A stretch of 64,000 bases of DNA from Chloroflexota bacterium. GTDB lineage: Bacteria; Chloroflexota; Anaerolineae; J036; Brachytrichaceae. A program made the position numbers and the translations under genes. The notes below the pieces were generated by a model. That model was given only the letters and a program-made list of their open reading frames with translations, made no database searches and had not been told where the DNA came from. This document shows positions 26,427-37,559 of this stretch, piece by piece (position 1 is the first letter of the stretch; every line of letters begins with the position of its first letter). The DNA lies in contig JANXLU010000005.1 in NCBI GenBank assembly GCA_025354985.1, positions 1 through 64,000 of the forward strand, given 5' to 3'.

Positions 26427-27917
26427 ATGAAACGACGTTCCAGCGGGGGTTCTATCGCCGCGACGCTGGTGATTCTTGCAGGCGTGGCCCTGGCTTTTGG
26501 ATTTTTAGTCGGCATTGTGACGTTTGGCCGGACCCGAAATCTGCTGCCTCGCAATGTATATATTGGTGCTGTCAATGTTGGCGGGCTGACCATCGACCAG
26601 GCAATTACGCGCACCGTTTCAGCTCTGAACGAGCCTGTTATTTTGCGGTTCAAGAATCAGGTAGTGCCCATGGAACCCGAAAAAATTGACTTTGTGGTCA
26701 ATGACGCTGTTGCGCGCGTCGCACTGCAACAATTGATCGCAAAACAACAGCCCGTGGCCATGTTCCCTGGCTGGCTTGGCGAGCAGGTGAGCGGGAGGCA
26801 ACCCACCCGCACCCAGCTGGACGTCCCCTTTAACTATTCCGAATTCAAGCTGTCCACTTTTATTGCCGGTGTGTCGCAGCAGATCAGCAAGGCAATTGTC
26901 CCGGCCACAACTGCTAATGGCGCTTTGGTCGCGGCACAGGACGGTCTGGCCCTGGACGCTAGCGAAACTGCCAGGCTTGTTCTGCGCGCGCTTGAATCCC
27001 CCAATGATCGGCTCGTCGACCTACCCGTCGACATCCTGCCTGCGGACGGTCATTCGATAAAGGCTCTGTCACTGGTTCTTGCCGCCACTTTGAAATCGTT
27101 TGACGACACACCCGGAAATGTCAGTGCGGTTTACCTAAAGGACCTTCAAACAGGCGAAGAGGTGGCTATAAATGCCGACCTAAGTTTTTCATCGGGCGGT
27201 TGGTTGCGGCTGGCGGTCGCGCTCGAAGCCACGAGAAGCGTGGACCCCGCTTCTCGAAGTGCATTGCAAAGCCAACTGACTGGAGCGCTCATCAGTGGCA
27301 GCGACTCCGCGGCAAATGAATTGCTGAGGGCGATCGGCGTGGGGAGTATCGAAACCGGTATCAACCAGACCAATGCCGTTCTGCATAAGTTGGGTCTGCT
27401 AAGCACCTTCATTTCCGCACCTTGGGGCGCTGCAGCGGACCCAGTCACGTTTATGACCCCCGGAAACGCACGCAGTGAGGTTGCCGGCGTGCGCCTGTCG
27501 CCCCAAGCGCAAGCCACGCCGTCCGAAATCGGACTAATACTTGAAACTATTGATCAGTGTGCACGCAGCGGGTCAGGCGCACTTGCAGTCGTTTTTACCA
27601 ATAACATCGCCCGGCAGCAGTGCGAAGCACTGTTGTCCACGGTTATCCAAAACCCGGCCAATACGCTTCTGGGAGCAGGCAGCGGCGCAACTGTGCTTCA
27701 TCGCCAATCCTGGACAGATGATACGCACGCTGATGCCGCCCTTGTTCGATCGCCGGGCGGCGCATATATTATTGTGGTGGCACTGCACGGCAAGTCGCTT
27801 GCCTGGAACACGTCCGCCACACTGTTTACCACGCTGGCCCGCCTGACATATCAGTATTTTAACGACGGGAAAACGCCTCCGGCTGTCAATCCTGGCCCGC
27901 TTCCTCCACCACAATAG
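26427..27917 (+). CDS. Membrane-anchored class A beta-lactamase-fold protein lacking SxxK (pseudoenzyme)
   Basis: A 496-residue protein with one N-terminal membrane span (10-33), a VanW/YoaR-type domain (NVYIGAVNVGGLTIDQA near 43), and a C-terminal beta-lactamase-like domain from about 230. In related serine hydrolases the active site reads FxxxSxxK; here the aligned stretch FSSGGWLRLAVALEA has Gly258 and Arg261 in place of Ser and Lys. The SDN-like loop SDSAAN (292-297) remains. Catalysis by the usual mechanism is therefore not possible. A peptidoglycan-sensing or binding role is inferred. ATG 26427 starts at MKRRSS before the membrane span. Divergent SCP2 lies 45 bases upstream. Confidence 0.8.
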   Translation: MKRRSSGGSIAATLVILAGVALAFGFLVGIVTFGRTRNLLPRNVYIGAVNVGGLTIDQAITRTVSALNEPVILRFKNQVVPMEPEKIDFVVNDAVARVALQQLIAKQQPVAMFPGWLGEQVSGRQPTRTQLDVPFNYSEFKLSTFIAGVSQQISKAIVPATTANGALVAAQDGLALDASETARLVLRALESPNDRLVDLPVDILPADGHSIKALSLVLAATLKSFDDTPGNVSAVYLKDLQTGEEVAINADLSFSSGGWLRLAVALEATRSVDPASRSALQSQLTGALISGSDSAANELLRAIGVGSIETGINQTNAVLHKLGLLSTFISAPWGAAADPVTFMTPGNARSEVAGVRLSPQAQATPSEIGLILETIDQCARSGSGALAVVFTNNIARQQCEALLSTVIQNPANTLLGAGSGATVLHRQSWTDDTHADAALVRSPGGAYIIVVALHGKSLAWNTSATLFTTLARLTYQYFNDGKTPPAVNPGPLPPPQ

Positions 27918-27943
27918 CAAACCGAGTGCATATTGTGCTCGGC

Positions 27944-27949
27944 TATAAT
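27944..27949 (+). promoter_or_regulatory. -10 box of tRNA-Ser promoter
   Basis: A perfect TATAAT lies 16 bases before the mature 5' end of tRNA-Ser. A convincing -35 hexamer is not visible at the usual spacing. The tRNA-Leu gene has the same TATAAT with the same 16-base gap. Confidence 0.6.
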
Positions 27950-27965
27950 CGTTTTGTTTCAAATT

Positions 27966-28054
27966 GGAGAGATGCCAGAGTGGTTGAATGGGACGGTCTC
28001 GAAAACCGTTGTGGGGCGTATGCTTCACCGTGAGTTCGAATCTCACTCTCTCCG
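27966..28054 (+). tRNA. tRNA-Ser (anticodon CGA)
   Basis: The acceptor stem GGAGAGA (27966-27972) pairs with TCTCTCC (28047-28053), and discriminator G is at 28054, as expected for serine. The anticodon stem ACGGT/ACCGT encloses CTCGAAA, giving CGA at 28000-28002. A long variable arm, typical of class II tRNA, precedes the perfect T stem GTGAG/CTCAC with TTCGAAT loop. CCA is not encoded. Confidence 0.96.
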
Positions 28055-28068
28055 TATGCTGGGCATAC
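28054..28068 (+). terminator. Short hairpin directly after tRNA-Ser
   Basis: GTATGC at 28054-28059 pairs with GCATAC at 28063-28068 around TGG. It begins at the tRNA discriminator base and lacks a following U tract. It may stop transcription weakly or aid 3' processing. Confidence 0.35.
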
Positions 28069-28138
28069 AGAAACGCCACAGCAAAGTTTTCAGCGCGGCT
28101 ACGTACGGTTCACCTATGACCGACTGGATGGGCATCTA

Positions 28139-28702
28139 ATGTCAGCGCGATGCGTAGATTGTTTGAACGAAGCAATTGAACGGTGCGAAGTTACCGGAGT
28201 ACCGCTTTGCGCGGGATGCTTATGGTACGCCGATGACGGCCGCCGAATCAGCGAACGCGAGGCTCGTAAACTTCAGGATCACGGTACCGAAGTATTTTCC
28301 CCGCAACTCTACCTGCAACAGCTTGGCACGGCGGCACGACTGCCCAGTCTGCCAGAGGCACACTATACAAATACCAGGTTTAGCAACGGCAATGACTTGG
28401 TGGCTACGCTTGCCGCAATAACGGGTCTGATCAGCATGGCATCCTGCTTTGGGATAGGTCTTGCTATTTGTGCCGCCCCCCTTCCGTTGATGCCACTTAT
28501 TCTTGGCGGGGTTGGACTTGCGGGTTCCAGAAATGCCGCACGACCTGAGCAGGCGCGTTTCCTTTCCTGGATAGGCGTTGCGGGTGGCGCCGGTTTTCTC
28601 TCAGTCGTGTTGCTGTTTGTGATTGGAGCAGCCGCGTTTGGCACAAAATTGATCATGCCATGGTCGCCACTCGCACTCGGCACCCCCACATTTGGGCCGT
28701 AG
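28139..28702 (+). CDS. Hypothetical membrane protein with N-terminal cysteine cluster
   Basis: A 187-residue protein I cannot name. The first 30 residues carry CVDC, a further Cys16, and CAGC, a small zinc-ribbon or B-box-like pattern. Two hydrophobic segments follow (about 85-125 and 143-165), resembling the two-helix DUF4190-type layout, with a PEQARFLSW polar loop between. The topology suggests a cytoplasmic zinc module tethered to the membrane. It lies between tRNA-Ser and the GDP-deoxysugar genes, 28 bases before the reductase gene, with no clear functional link. Confidence 0.65.
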   Translation: MSARCVDCLNEAIERCEVTGVPLCAGCLWYADDGRRISEREARKLQDHGTEVFSPQLYLQQLGTAARLPSLPEAHYTNTRFSNGNDLVATLAAITGLISMASCFGIGLAICAAPLPLMPLILGGVGLAGSRNAARPEQARFLSWIGVAGGAGFLSVVLLFVIGAAAFGTKLIMPWSPLALGTPTFGP

Positions 28703-28730
28703 CCTATGGTAATCTTGTTGCGCTGAACCT

Positions 28731-29720
28731 ATGCGCGTACTCATCACCGGCATGAGCGGATTTGCAGGGTCCCACCTGCGCACGTTGCTGCTCGAACAAA
28801 CCCACTGGACGCTATTCGGTCTGTCCAGGGTGGCGCCAACAAAACGATCAAGTGCCCGCGAAAATTGGTGGCAAATGGATTTGCTGGATGCTGACGCTGT
28901 TCGCCGATTTATGCAATATGAACGGCCCGATATCGTCATCCATCTTGCTGGCCAAAGCCATGTGCCAACAAGCTGGTCAAACCCTTGGCAAACGTTTGAA
29001 ACAAACGTCCGCGGTCAGCTCAATCTTTTTGAGGCAATTCTTGCCGCGAAGCTTACTCCCCGGATCCTCATTGTTACGTCAAATGAAGTTTATGGCGCTC
29101 CCGAATCAACTGGCAGCGTGCCGTTTACAGAGAATCGTCCGACCCGGCCGAACAATCCGTACGCGGTTAGCAAGGTCGCGGCTGACGCCATGGCACTGCA
29201 ATATCGTCTTAGTCACGAGCTGGATATTGTTATAGCCCGGCCATTCAATCACTGCGGCCCAGGTCAGGCCGCGCGCTTCGTTTTGCCCACGTTTGCCAGG
29301 CAGATTGCGGAAATTGAGGCGGGCCAAAAGGCACCGCTGATCCAGGTTGGGAATATGTCGGCGCAACGCGACTTCACCGACGTTCGGGACGTCGCTAAGG
29401 GCTACCTGGGCCTTATTAAATCCGGTCGTGCCGGTGAGCCTTATAACGTCTGCAGCGGCGTGCCCAGGAGCATTCAGTCGTTATTTGATTTGATGCTATC
29501 CATGAGCCCAGTACATATAACAACAGAAACTGACCCAACCAAGCTTCGTCAGGTCGACACACCGGTGAGCTACGGAGACAACGGCAAAATTCGCATGGAA
29601 ACCGGGTGGCATCCGTCCATACCAATCGATCAAACCGTGCGGGATATATTAAGCGAATGGCGTGACAGGATACGGATCGGAACCCATACTCAATTCGGTC
29701 CGCGCCTCACGCAGTCATAG
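28731..29720 (+). CDS. NAD-dependent sugar epimerase/dehydratase, probable GDP-6-deoxy-4-keto-mannose reductase
   Basis: A 329-residue extended SDR protein. The cofactor motif is GMSGFAGSHL near 7, the catalytic Ser lies in TSNEVYGAPES and the Tyr/Lys in NPYAVSKVAAD near 144. The GQSHVPTSW and RPFNHCGPGQ segments are typical of enzymes acting on GDP-mannose-derived sugars. Lying six bases before gmd, it most likely reduces the Gmd product to GDP-D-rhamnose (Rmd activity), but it could be another 4-keto-sugar reductase. It is cytoplasmic. Confidence 0.82.
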   Translation: MRVLITGMSGFAGSHLRTLLLEQTHWTLFGLSRVAPTKRSSARENWWQMDLLDADAVRRFMQYERPDIVIHLAGQSHVPTSWSNPWQTFETNVRGQLNLFEAILAAKLTPRILIVTSNEVYGAPESTGSVPFTENRPTRPNNPYAVSKVAADAMALQYRLSHELDIVIARPFNHCGPGQAARFVLPTFARQIAEIEAGQKAPLIQVGNMSAQRDFTDVRDVAKGYLGLIKSGRAGEPYNVCSGVPRSIQSLFDLMLSMSPVHITTETDPTKLRQVDTPVSYGDNGKIRMETGWHPSIPIDQTVRDILSEWRDRIRIGTHTQFGPRLTQS

Positions 29721-31704
<1,984 letters not shown>

Positions 31705-31708
<4 letters not shown>

Positions 31709-33120
31709 ATGAAATCAAATTTGGAACCGATGGCTGGCGCGGTCGCATGGCCGATGACTACACCTTTGACAACGTGCGGCGCGCTTCCCAGGGATTTTCA
31801 AGCTGGGTGTTGCAAACATATGGCACGGGCAAGAGCGTGGTCATCGGACACGACAAACGCTTCCAAAGTGAGGACTTTGCTGCAGCGGCAGCTGAGGTTT
31901 TGGCGGGCAACGGCATTAAGGTGTTTCTGACCAATGGGGCCACCCCCACGCCAGTCATTGCATATGCAACCCCGGCCAGCCAATCCGTGGGCGCCATCAA
32001 CATAACCGCCAGTCACAACCCACCGCAGGACAACGGCTTTAAGGTTCGCAACCATACCGGCGGTGCAATCGACCCGGCCGGACTTGCCACGATTGAACGT
32101 GGAATTCCGGCCATGGACGGCGTCAGATTGCAGGATTTTGACAAGGCGGTTGCGGCCGGAATGATTGAGAAGTTTGACGCCAGCACGAAATACCTCGCCA
32201 ACTTGAAGAAGCTGCTTGACGTTGGTTCAATCAAGCGTGCCGGATTGCACATTGTGATGGACGCCATGTGGGGAAATGGCGCGGGTTGGCTGCCGCGGAT
32301 CATCGGCGGCGCAGCCACACGGATCACTGAAATTCATAATGAGCGCAATCCGATATTTCCCGAAATGAACCGACCCGAACCAATCCCGCCAAACGTCAAC
32401 GTCGGCCTAAAAACAGGATTGTTGCAAGGCGCAAATTGCATTTGCATTACCGATGGCGATGCGGATCGGTGTGGTTTTGGAGACGAACACGGGCACTTTA
32501 TTAACCAGCTGCAGGTGTTTGGACTGCTCGCACTATATTTGTTGGAAACCCGCGGGCAGCGCGGCGCAATTGTCAAAACATTGAGCACGACGTCAATGCT
32601 GGATAAGCTGGGTGCGTTGTACAAGGTGCCGGTCTACGAAACAGGCGTTGGATTCAAATATGTAGCGCCAAAAATGACCGAAACCGATGCCATGATTGGC
32701 GGTGAGGAAAGCGGCGGATTTGCGTTCCGCGGCAATGTGCCGGAGCGTGACGGCATCCTGGCCAACCTCTATCTGCTTGACTTTATGGTCAAGACCGGAA
32801 AAACTCCCAGTGAGCTCATTGATCTCTTGTTTTCCAAGGTGGGCCCACACTATTACGATCGCATTGATACCCGATGCACACCGGATCAACGCGAAGCAGT
32901 GCGCGCACGGCTGAACACAGTTCAACCTGAGACCATCGGCGGGATAAAGGTTACAGGCAAGGACATGACGGACGGCTATAAGTTTTTGCTTGCGGGTGGT
33001 GGGTGGGCGCTTGTGCGTATGAGCGGTACCGAACCCATCATTCGCGTTTATTGCGAGGTCACAAAAAAAGTGCAGGTCAAGCGCGTGCTGGCTGACTGCG
33101 TTAAAGTTGCCGGGTTATAA
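31705..33120 (+). CDS. Alpha-D-phosphohexomutase (phosphoglucomutase/phosphomannomutase)
   Basis: A 471-residue phosphohexomutase that interconverts hexose 1- and 6-phosphates. The N terminus KFGTDGWRG, the phosphoserine loop [12 protein letters not shown] near 98, the metal loop DGDADRCG near 248, the sugar-selective GEESGGF near 333 and the phosphate-binding [12 protein letters not shown] near 445 are all present. The order suits a PGM/PMM enzyme feeding mannose-1-phosphate to ManC. ATG 31705 overlaps the previous stop (ATGA), and the motif position supports this start. Confidence 0.92.
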
Positions 33121-33127
33121 CGGAGGA

Positions 33128-33940
33128 ATGTTTTTTGATACCCACGCACACTTGGATACCCCGGTCTTTGACTCCGACCGAAACGAGGTATTCGAACGCG
33201 CACAATCCGCCGGAGTAACCAGATTTGTCAATCCCGCATTCGACACGGTGTCGAGCGCACGCGCCTGCGCATTGGCTGAAACGCGACCAAACGTTTGGGC
33301 GGCGGTTGGGGTGCACCCAAACGACGCGGACTCGGTGATCAAAAATGAAGGGTGTTTGTGTGATATTTTTCGGCTGGCCAGTATGCCAAAGGTGGTGGCC
33401 ATTGGCGAAATCGGTCTGGACTATCACTGGGATACGTCGCCCCGACAAGTCCAATCGAATGTATTTATTGAGCAACTTTCAATCGCTCGAAAAACAAATC
33501 TACCCGTGATCATCCATTGCCGCAATGGCGTGAGCACCACCACGGACAATGCGCTGGAGGACCTGCTGGCGATACTATTTGATCGACCCTGGCTCGAAAG
33601 CAGGGTGCTTTTGCATTCGTTTGCCGGTGATCTAGATCAGGCACGGCGTGCCATCGGTCGCGGGTATATGCTTGGATTAGGCGGCCCCTTGACGTACCCA
33701 AAGAGTTTGTTTACGCGTGATGTGGCTCAATATGTACCGCTTGAGTACATAGTTCTTGAAACGGATGCGCCATACCTGCCGCCTCAGAAGGTACGTGGCA
33801 AACGAAATGAACCGTCGTATATGCCCGCCGTTGCGGAAAAAATATCCGAATTGCGAGCGATTGACATCGAGGAAGTTGCTCGGGTGACGACCGAAAACGC
33901 CCTGCGCTTCTTTGGAATCGGTGACGGTCTGGTGCTTTAA
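33128..33940 (+). CDS. TatD-family metal-dependent hydrolase
   Basis: A 270-residue TatD DNase-family TIM-barrel enzyme. Metal ligands are seen in FFDTHAHLD near 3-9, the GEIGLDYH segment near 98, IIHCRNG near 135, LLHSFAGD near 165 and LETDAPYLPP near 217. Family members show 3'-5' exonuclease activity and D-amino-acid tRNA deacylation has been proposed for some. ATG 33128 follows GGAGG at 33122-33126; an upstream TTG lies inside the previous gene. It continues the gmd-to-polyprenyl-synthase run. Confidence 0.9.
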   Translation: MFFDTHAHLDTPVFDSDRNEVFERAQSAGVTRFVNPAFDTVSSARACALAETRPNVWAAVGVHPNDADSVIKNEGCLCDIFRLASMPKVVAIGEIGLDYHWDTSPRQVQSNVFIEQLSIARKTNLPVIIHCRNGVSTTTDNALEDLLAILFDRPWLESRVLLHSFAGDLDQARRAIGRGYMLGLGGPLTYPKSLFTRDVAQYVPLEYIVLETDAPYLPPQKVRGKRNEPSYMPAVAEKISELRAIDIEEVARVTTENALRFFGIGDGLVL

Positions 33941-33967
33941 AATCTACTGGAACGTCAGCTGCACATC

Positions 33968-34948
33968 TTGACAAACGAAAGCACCACACACCACGCTCAT
34001 GCTCTGGTAGCCAGCCAGCTCGCCGCAGTCGAAGAGGCCCTGCTTAATTTGCCGGACATCCAACCACCTGCGCTACGCAAAGCCGTGGAAACGATTGTCG
34101 CAAGTGGCGGAAAGCGCCAGCGACCCATAATGACTCTGTTGGTTGCCGGAATGTTTGGCAATCTAAACGAGCGCAAGGTCATTGATGTTGCGGCCGCGGT
34201 GGAAATGCTCCATACCGCCACATTGGTCCATGATGACCTAATAGATGGCTCGCTCGTTCGCCGGGGAACAGCCACCTTAAATGCTGCGTGGACGCCCGCG
34301 GCGACGGTGCTGACCGGTGACTATCTGTTTGCATTTGCCGCAGGGCTGGCCTCGCGAGCCAACAATGTTCAGGTGATGACCATATTTGCCGACACCCTCG
34401 GCGTGGTTGTCGCCGGCGAGCTCCGTCAGGCCTTTACCGATTGGGAACGCCGCAGCACACGTGAAGACTATGCCAAGCGCATATATGCCAAAACAGCCAG
34501 CATGTTCGTCCTGGCCGTAACCGAGGGTGGCGTGATTAGCGGCGCCAGTGAGCAGCACATAGAAGCGCTGCGGCAGTTTGGAACATTTTATGGCAACGCG
34601 TTCCAGATTATGGACGACGTACTGGATTTCACTGGCGATCAAGCAACCGTTGGCAAACCTGTGGGCAGTGACTTAAGACATGGGCTGATAACGCTCCCGA
34701 CCATTGTCTTCCTTGAGCAGAACGGCAAAAACTCCATGATGAATTGCGCACTCAAAGGCGAGTGCACCAATCTGGAATATGACGCGATTGTTGACATGAT
34801 TCGCAAGAGCGACGCCATCAGCATCAGCATCAACGAAGCCGCGATTCAGACGCATCGCGCTCGTCGCGCGTTGGAAATTTTTCCAGATTCGCCCTATCGT
34901 GCGGCCCTGCTGGAGCTTACCGATCTGGCGGTTTCGCGGAAGCTGTAA
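33968..34948 (+). CDS. Polyprenyl (trans-isoprenyl) diphosphate synthase
   Basis: A 326-residue all-helical prenyltransferase that extends allylic diphosphates with isopentenyl diphosphate. GGKRQRPIM near 48 binds the homoallylic substrate. The first aspartate-rich motif is LVHDDLIDGS near 88 and the second QIMDDVLDFTGD near 217. Small residues before the first motif (TATLVHDD) suggest a long product such as the quinone side chain or a C40-C50 prenyl chain. The TTG start is inferred because no ATG precedes the family N terminus. The last 32 bases overlap the convergent mobA gene. Confidence 0.88.
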   Translation: MTNESTTHHAHALVASQLAAVEEALLNLPDIQPPALRKAVETIVASGGKRQRPIMTLLVAGMFGNLNERKVIDVAAAVEMLHTATLVHDDLIDGSLVRRGTATLNAAWTPAATVLTGDYLFAFAAGLASRANNVQVMTIFADTLGVVVAGELRQAFTDWERRSTREDYAKRIYAKTASMFVLAVTEGGVISGASEQHIEALRQFGTFYGNAFQIMDDVLDFTGDQATVGKPVGSDLRHGLITLPTIVFLEQNGKNSMMNCALKGECTNLEYDAIVDMIRKSDAISISINEAAIQTHRARRALEIFPDSPYRAALLELTDLAVSRKL

Positions 34949-35558
34949 CCAAGCTGCTCATCGCTTGTTGAAACTCCTCCGGTGTGTCAGCGCTCTTGAT
35001 CCACCGCGCGTCATAATTGCGAACAAGCTTGACATTATCGGACGCATGCAAGATCTTCATCATTGAGTTGGCGCCAGCTGAAAACGCACTCGGCAACCCG
35101 CGCATAAATTCCGCTTCGTAAATAGTTACAAGTGGTTCCGGTCGGCCGGTTTCGGAATTGACAAAGGCAGTTGCCAGGCACTGAGAATTCCGTTCCGTTA
35201 ACAAACACTTCACCGTTGACCGGTCAAGGAACGGCAGGTCACAGCTAACCACCAACCATGCATGCCCCGGGTGGTGTTCTATCGCGCTCAACAGCGCACC
35301 CATTGGCCCGCAGTTCAGATACGGTAGTTCATCGACGATGACTTCAATGGCTTCGGCCGGTTCCACAATCTGTCCCGGTCGTATCGATACAAACACCCTG
35401 CGGCAAAATTCACCCAGCAAAGTCGAAAGCCACGTGCGCTGAGTACGACCGTGATACTTCAACATGCCTTTGTCACAGCCCATACGCTCACTCTTCCCGC
35501 CGGCAAGGATAAGACCAACTAGATCTGGCTGGTTTGAGTTGTGGGTTGTTCCTGGCAT
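34917..35558 (-). CDS. mobA: Molybdenum cofactor guanylyltransferase MobA-like
   Basis: A 213-residue nucleotidyltransferase starting GLILAGGKSERMGCDKGML, which fits the MobA signature LAGGxSxRMGxDK. Asp in VVSCDLPFLD near 105 is the metal ligand, and EPLVTIYEAE follows near 147. The likely reaction attaches GMP to molybdopterin. Start ATG at 35558 leaves only 11 bases to the divergent DUF1028 start. A regulator with a PBP-like domain used in molybdate-type sensing lies beyond DUF1028. The 3' end overlaps the polyprenyl synthase on the other strand by 32 bases. Confidence 0.82.
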   Translation of the reverse strand: MPGTTHNSNQPDLVGLILAGGKSERMGCDKGMLKYHGRTQRTWLSTLLGEFCRRVFVSIRPGQIVEPAEAIEVIVDELPYLNCGPMGALLSAIEHHPGHAWLVVSCDLPFLDRSTVKCLLTERNSQCLATAFVNSETGRPEPLVTIYEAEFMRGLPSAFSAGANSMMKILHASDNVKLVRNYDARWIKSADTPEEFQQAMSSLVTASAKPPDR

Positions 35559-35569
35559 ATGATGGTCAG

Positions 35570-36454
35570 ATGTATTGTGCCACCTTTTCCATTGTCGCCT
35601 TTGACAGTGAAACAAATAGCTGGGGCGTGGCGGTCGCCAGCAAATTTCTCGCAGTTGGCGCGTATGTCCCTTATGCCCAGGCCGAAGCCGGCGCAATCGC
35701 CACGCAGGCGCAGGTGCATATAAATTATGGTGCTAGTGGTCTGGCGCGCCTACGTGATGGCATGAGCGCGCACGACGTATTACACTACCTCGTTGCCGGA
35801 GATAGCAGCAGCGAGAACCGGCAGGTGGGAATTGTTGATCGCGTCGGTGGTTCTGTAAGCCACACTGGACATCGCTGCCTGCCATGGGCTGGCGGAGTGA
35901 CCGGTCAAGGGTTTGCAATTCAAGGCAATGTCTTATCCGGCCCACACGTCATCGCGGCAATGTACGATGCGTTTGTCGCCAGCAGCAGGTCATTCGCAAA
36001 CCGCCTGCTAGCGGCACTCGCGGCGGGAGATCTCGCGGGCGGTGACCGCCGCGGCAAGCAGAGCGCGGCGATCCTCATCGTACAGGCCGGTGCAGGTTAT
36101 GGGGGCAACAATGATCGTTGGCTGGACCTCCGCGTTGACGACAGTCAACATCCGATTCCAAAGCTGGCCCAACTTGTGACCCTGCACGATCTCTACTTCG
36201 GAAAATCGACTGCACCCGACAAATTGCCACTCTCCGGCAGTGTGTTGACGGAACTCCAAGAATTGTTACGAGCGCAGGGCTATGTGCCCCACGCACCAAG
36301 TAACACTTACGATGCAGAAACGGCGCAGGCTCTGAGAGCCTTTACCGGGACGGAAAACTTGGAGGAGCGGATTGACCTGGAAGATGCGCTGATCGATAAG
36401 CCCGCACTTGAATACCTGCGGTCAAAATTCAGCATACCTCCAACACTGTCCTAA
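35570..36454 (+). CDS. DUF1028 protein with C-terminal peptidoglycan-binding-like domain
   Basis: A 294-residue DUF1028 protein, a fold related to Ntn hydrolases. The family opening ATFSIVAFDSETNSWGVAVAS starts at residue 4, followed by GAIATQAQVHINYG near 43 and GVTGQGFAIQGNVL near 112. The last 80 residues (LTELQELLRAQGY...AQALRAFTG) match the peptidoglycan-binding-like domain often attached to DUF1028. Function is not known; hydrolysis of an amide has been suggested from the fold. ATG 35570 matches the family start. It ends with a four-base stop overlap (CTAA) against the GntR gene. Confidence 0.85.
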   Translation: MYCATFSIVAFDSETNSWGVAVASKFLAVGAYVPYAQAEAGAIATQAQVHINYGASGLARLRDGMSAHDVLHYLVAGDSSSENRQVGIVDRVGGSVSHTGHRCLPWAGGVTGQGFAIQGNVLSGPHVIAAMYDAFVASSRSFANRLLAALAAGDLAGGDRRGKQSAAILIVQAGAGYGGNNDRWLDLRVDDSQHPIPKLAQLVTLHDLYFGKSTAPDKLPLSGSVLTELQELLRAQGYVPHAPSNTYDAETAQALRAFTGTENLEERIDLEDALIDKPALEYLRSKFSIPPTLS

Positions 36455-37503
36455 GCCACACGAACGGATCCACACTGTCCCAAGTCATATCCGCCAAGCG
36501 CGGCGGCTGCTTGCTTAAATCTGGCCGATTGAATGACATCCAACATTGGCACTAAGAATTCGCTCGCGCGCGGCATTACCAATTCAAACCGATCCAATCT
36601 CAGTGGCACAAAATCCAGCCCACGGGCGCGCGCATGAGACTCAGCCCCGATTGCGACATCCACCTGCCCTATCAAAAGCTGGTGGATGGCTTCAGAGGTG
36701 GTGACAGCCTCATCGGCATATCCGGTCAATTGCCGGGCCTGCATGCCGTTTGCAGCCATCAGTTGGTCAATCAGCCCCCTGGCTCCCGACCCGATCGGTC
36801 GGTTGATAAATCTGACACCACGGCGCGCAAGATCAGTGAGCGCATGCAAACGTTTGGGATTGGCTGCCGCCAAAATCAGACCCTGAGACCGCGACGCCAT
36901 GGTTAGCAGTACCATGGCCTGGCCCGGCAACACCTGTCGAACAAATGACAAGTTATAGTCATTTGTCCGTGGATCATAAAGGTGCGCCGCCGCGAAGTGG
37001 GCTTCGCCCCGGCCCAGCGCGATCAGCCCAGCCATGCTACCCACGGCGGCAAACTCAATCCCAAGATTGCCGTTCAATTGTTGACACTGTGCAAGGGCCA
37101 ATTCAAGACATAGATCATGGCTGCCGAAACCGATCCATTGACGAATCGAAGATTTATACAGACCGCTTTCACGCTGCCAATTTGCGCGCTGCGCTGTAAA
37201 CGAAGCCTCCACTTCGGCCAACGTATACCCCCGCGTCAGGGTTTCACCGATCATCCGGGCGACTATCACGCGCAGTTCCGCAGCCCGAATATCGCGCTGC
37301 TTTCCGGGCAGGCCGAGGTGCGCTATGCGCGTGCCTTGCCCGCTCCGGCCATCAATCAGACCACCTTCACGGAGCAATTGGTATGCGCGGTGCACCGTGT
37401 TCTGGTTGATGCCCAACTCAACAGCCAGCGCTCGCACGCTCGGCAACACATCACCGCTGTGCAGCGCACCGCGTGCAATCAAGTCCCCGACACCGGACAC
37501 CAA
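36451..37503 (-). CDS. GntR-type HTH regulator fused to a PBP-like ligand domain
   Basis: A transcription factor with an N-terminal GntR winged helix (VLPSVRALAVELGINQNTVHRAYQLL in residues 19-44) and a C-terminal periplasmic-binding-protein-like domain (GSMAGLIALGRGEAHFAAAHL near 153) of the PF12727 type, seen in regulators of molybdate or tungstate functions. mobA is two genes away, which fits, but the ligand is not proven. TTG 37503 is the first usual start. However, the expected GntR opening RPIYQQL lies upstream in the same open frame, so the true start may be a rare ATT at 37554 or CTG at 37545. An inverted repeat with a TATAAT box lies just upstream, suggesting autoregulation. Confidence 0.8.
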   Translation of the reverse strand: MVSGVGDLIARGALHSGDVLPSVRALAVELGINQNTVHRAYQLLREGGLIDGRSGQGTRIAHLGLPGKQRDIRAAELRVIVARMIGETLTRGYTLAEVEASFTAQRANWQRESGLYKSSIRQWIGFGSHDLCLELALAQCQQLNGNLGIEFAAVGSMAGLIALGRGEAHFAAAHLYDPRTNDYNLSFVRQVLPGQAMVLLTMASRSQGLILAAANPKRLHALTDLARRGVRFINRPIGSGARGLIDQLMAANGMQARQLTGYADEAVTTSEAIHQLLIGQVDVAIGAESHARARGLDFVPLRLDRFELVMPRASEFLVPMLDVIQSARFKQAAAALGGYDLGQCGSVRVA

Positions 37504-37559
37504 CTGCTGATAAATTGGCCTTGCGCTGCTGCGGTCAATCCGCAGACCAAGAATATTGT

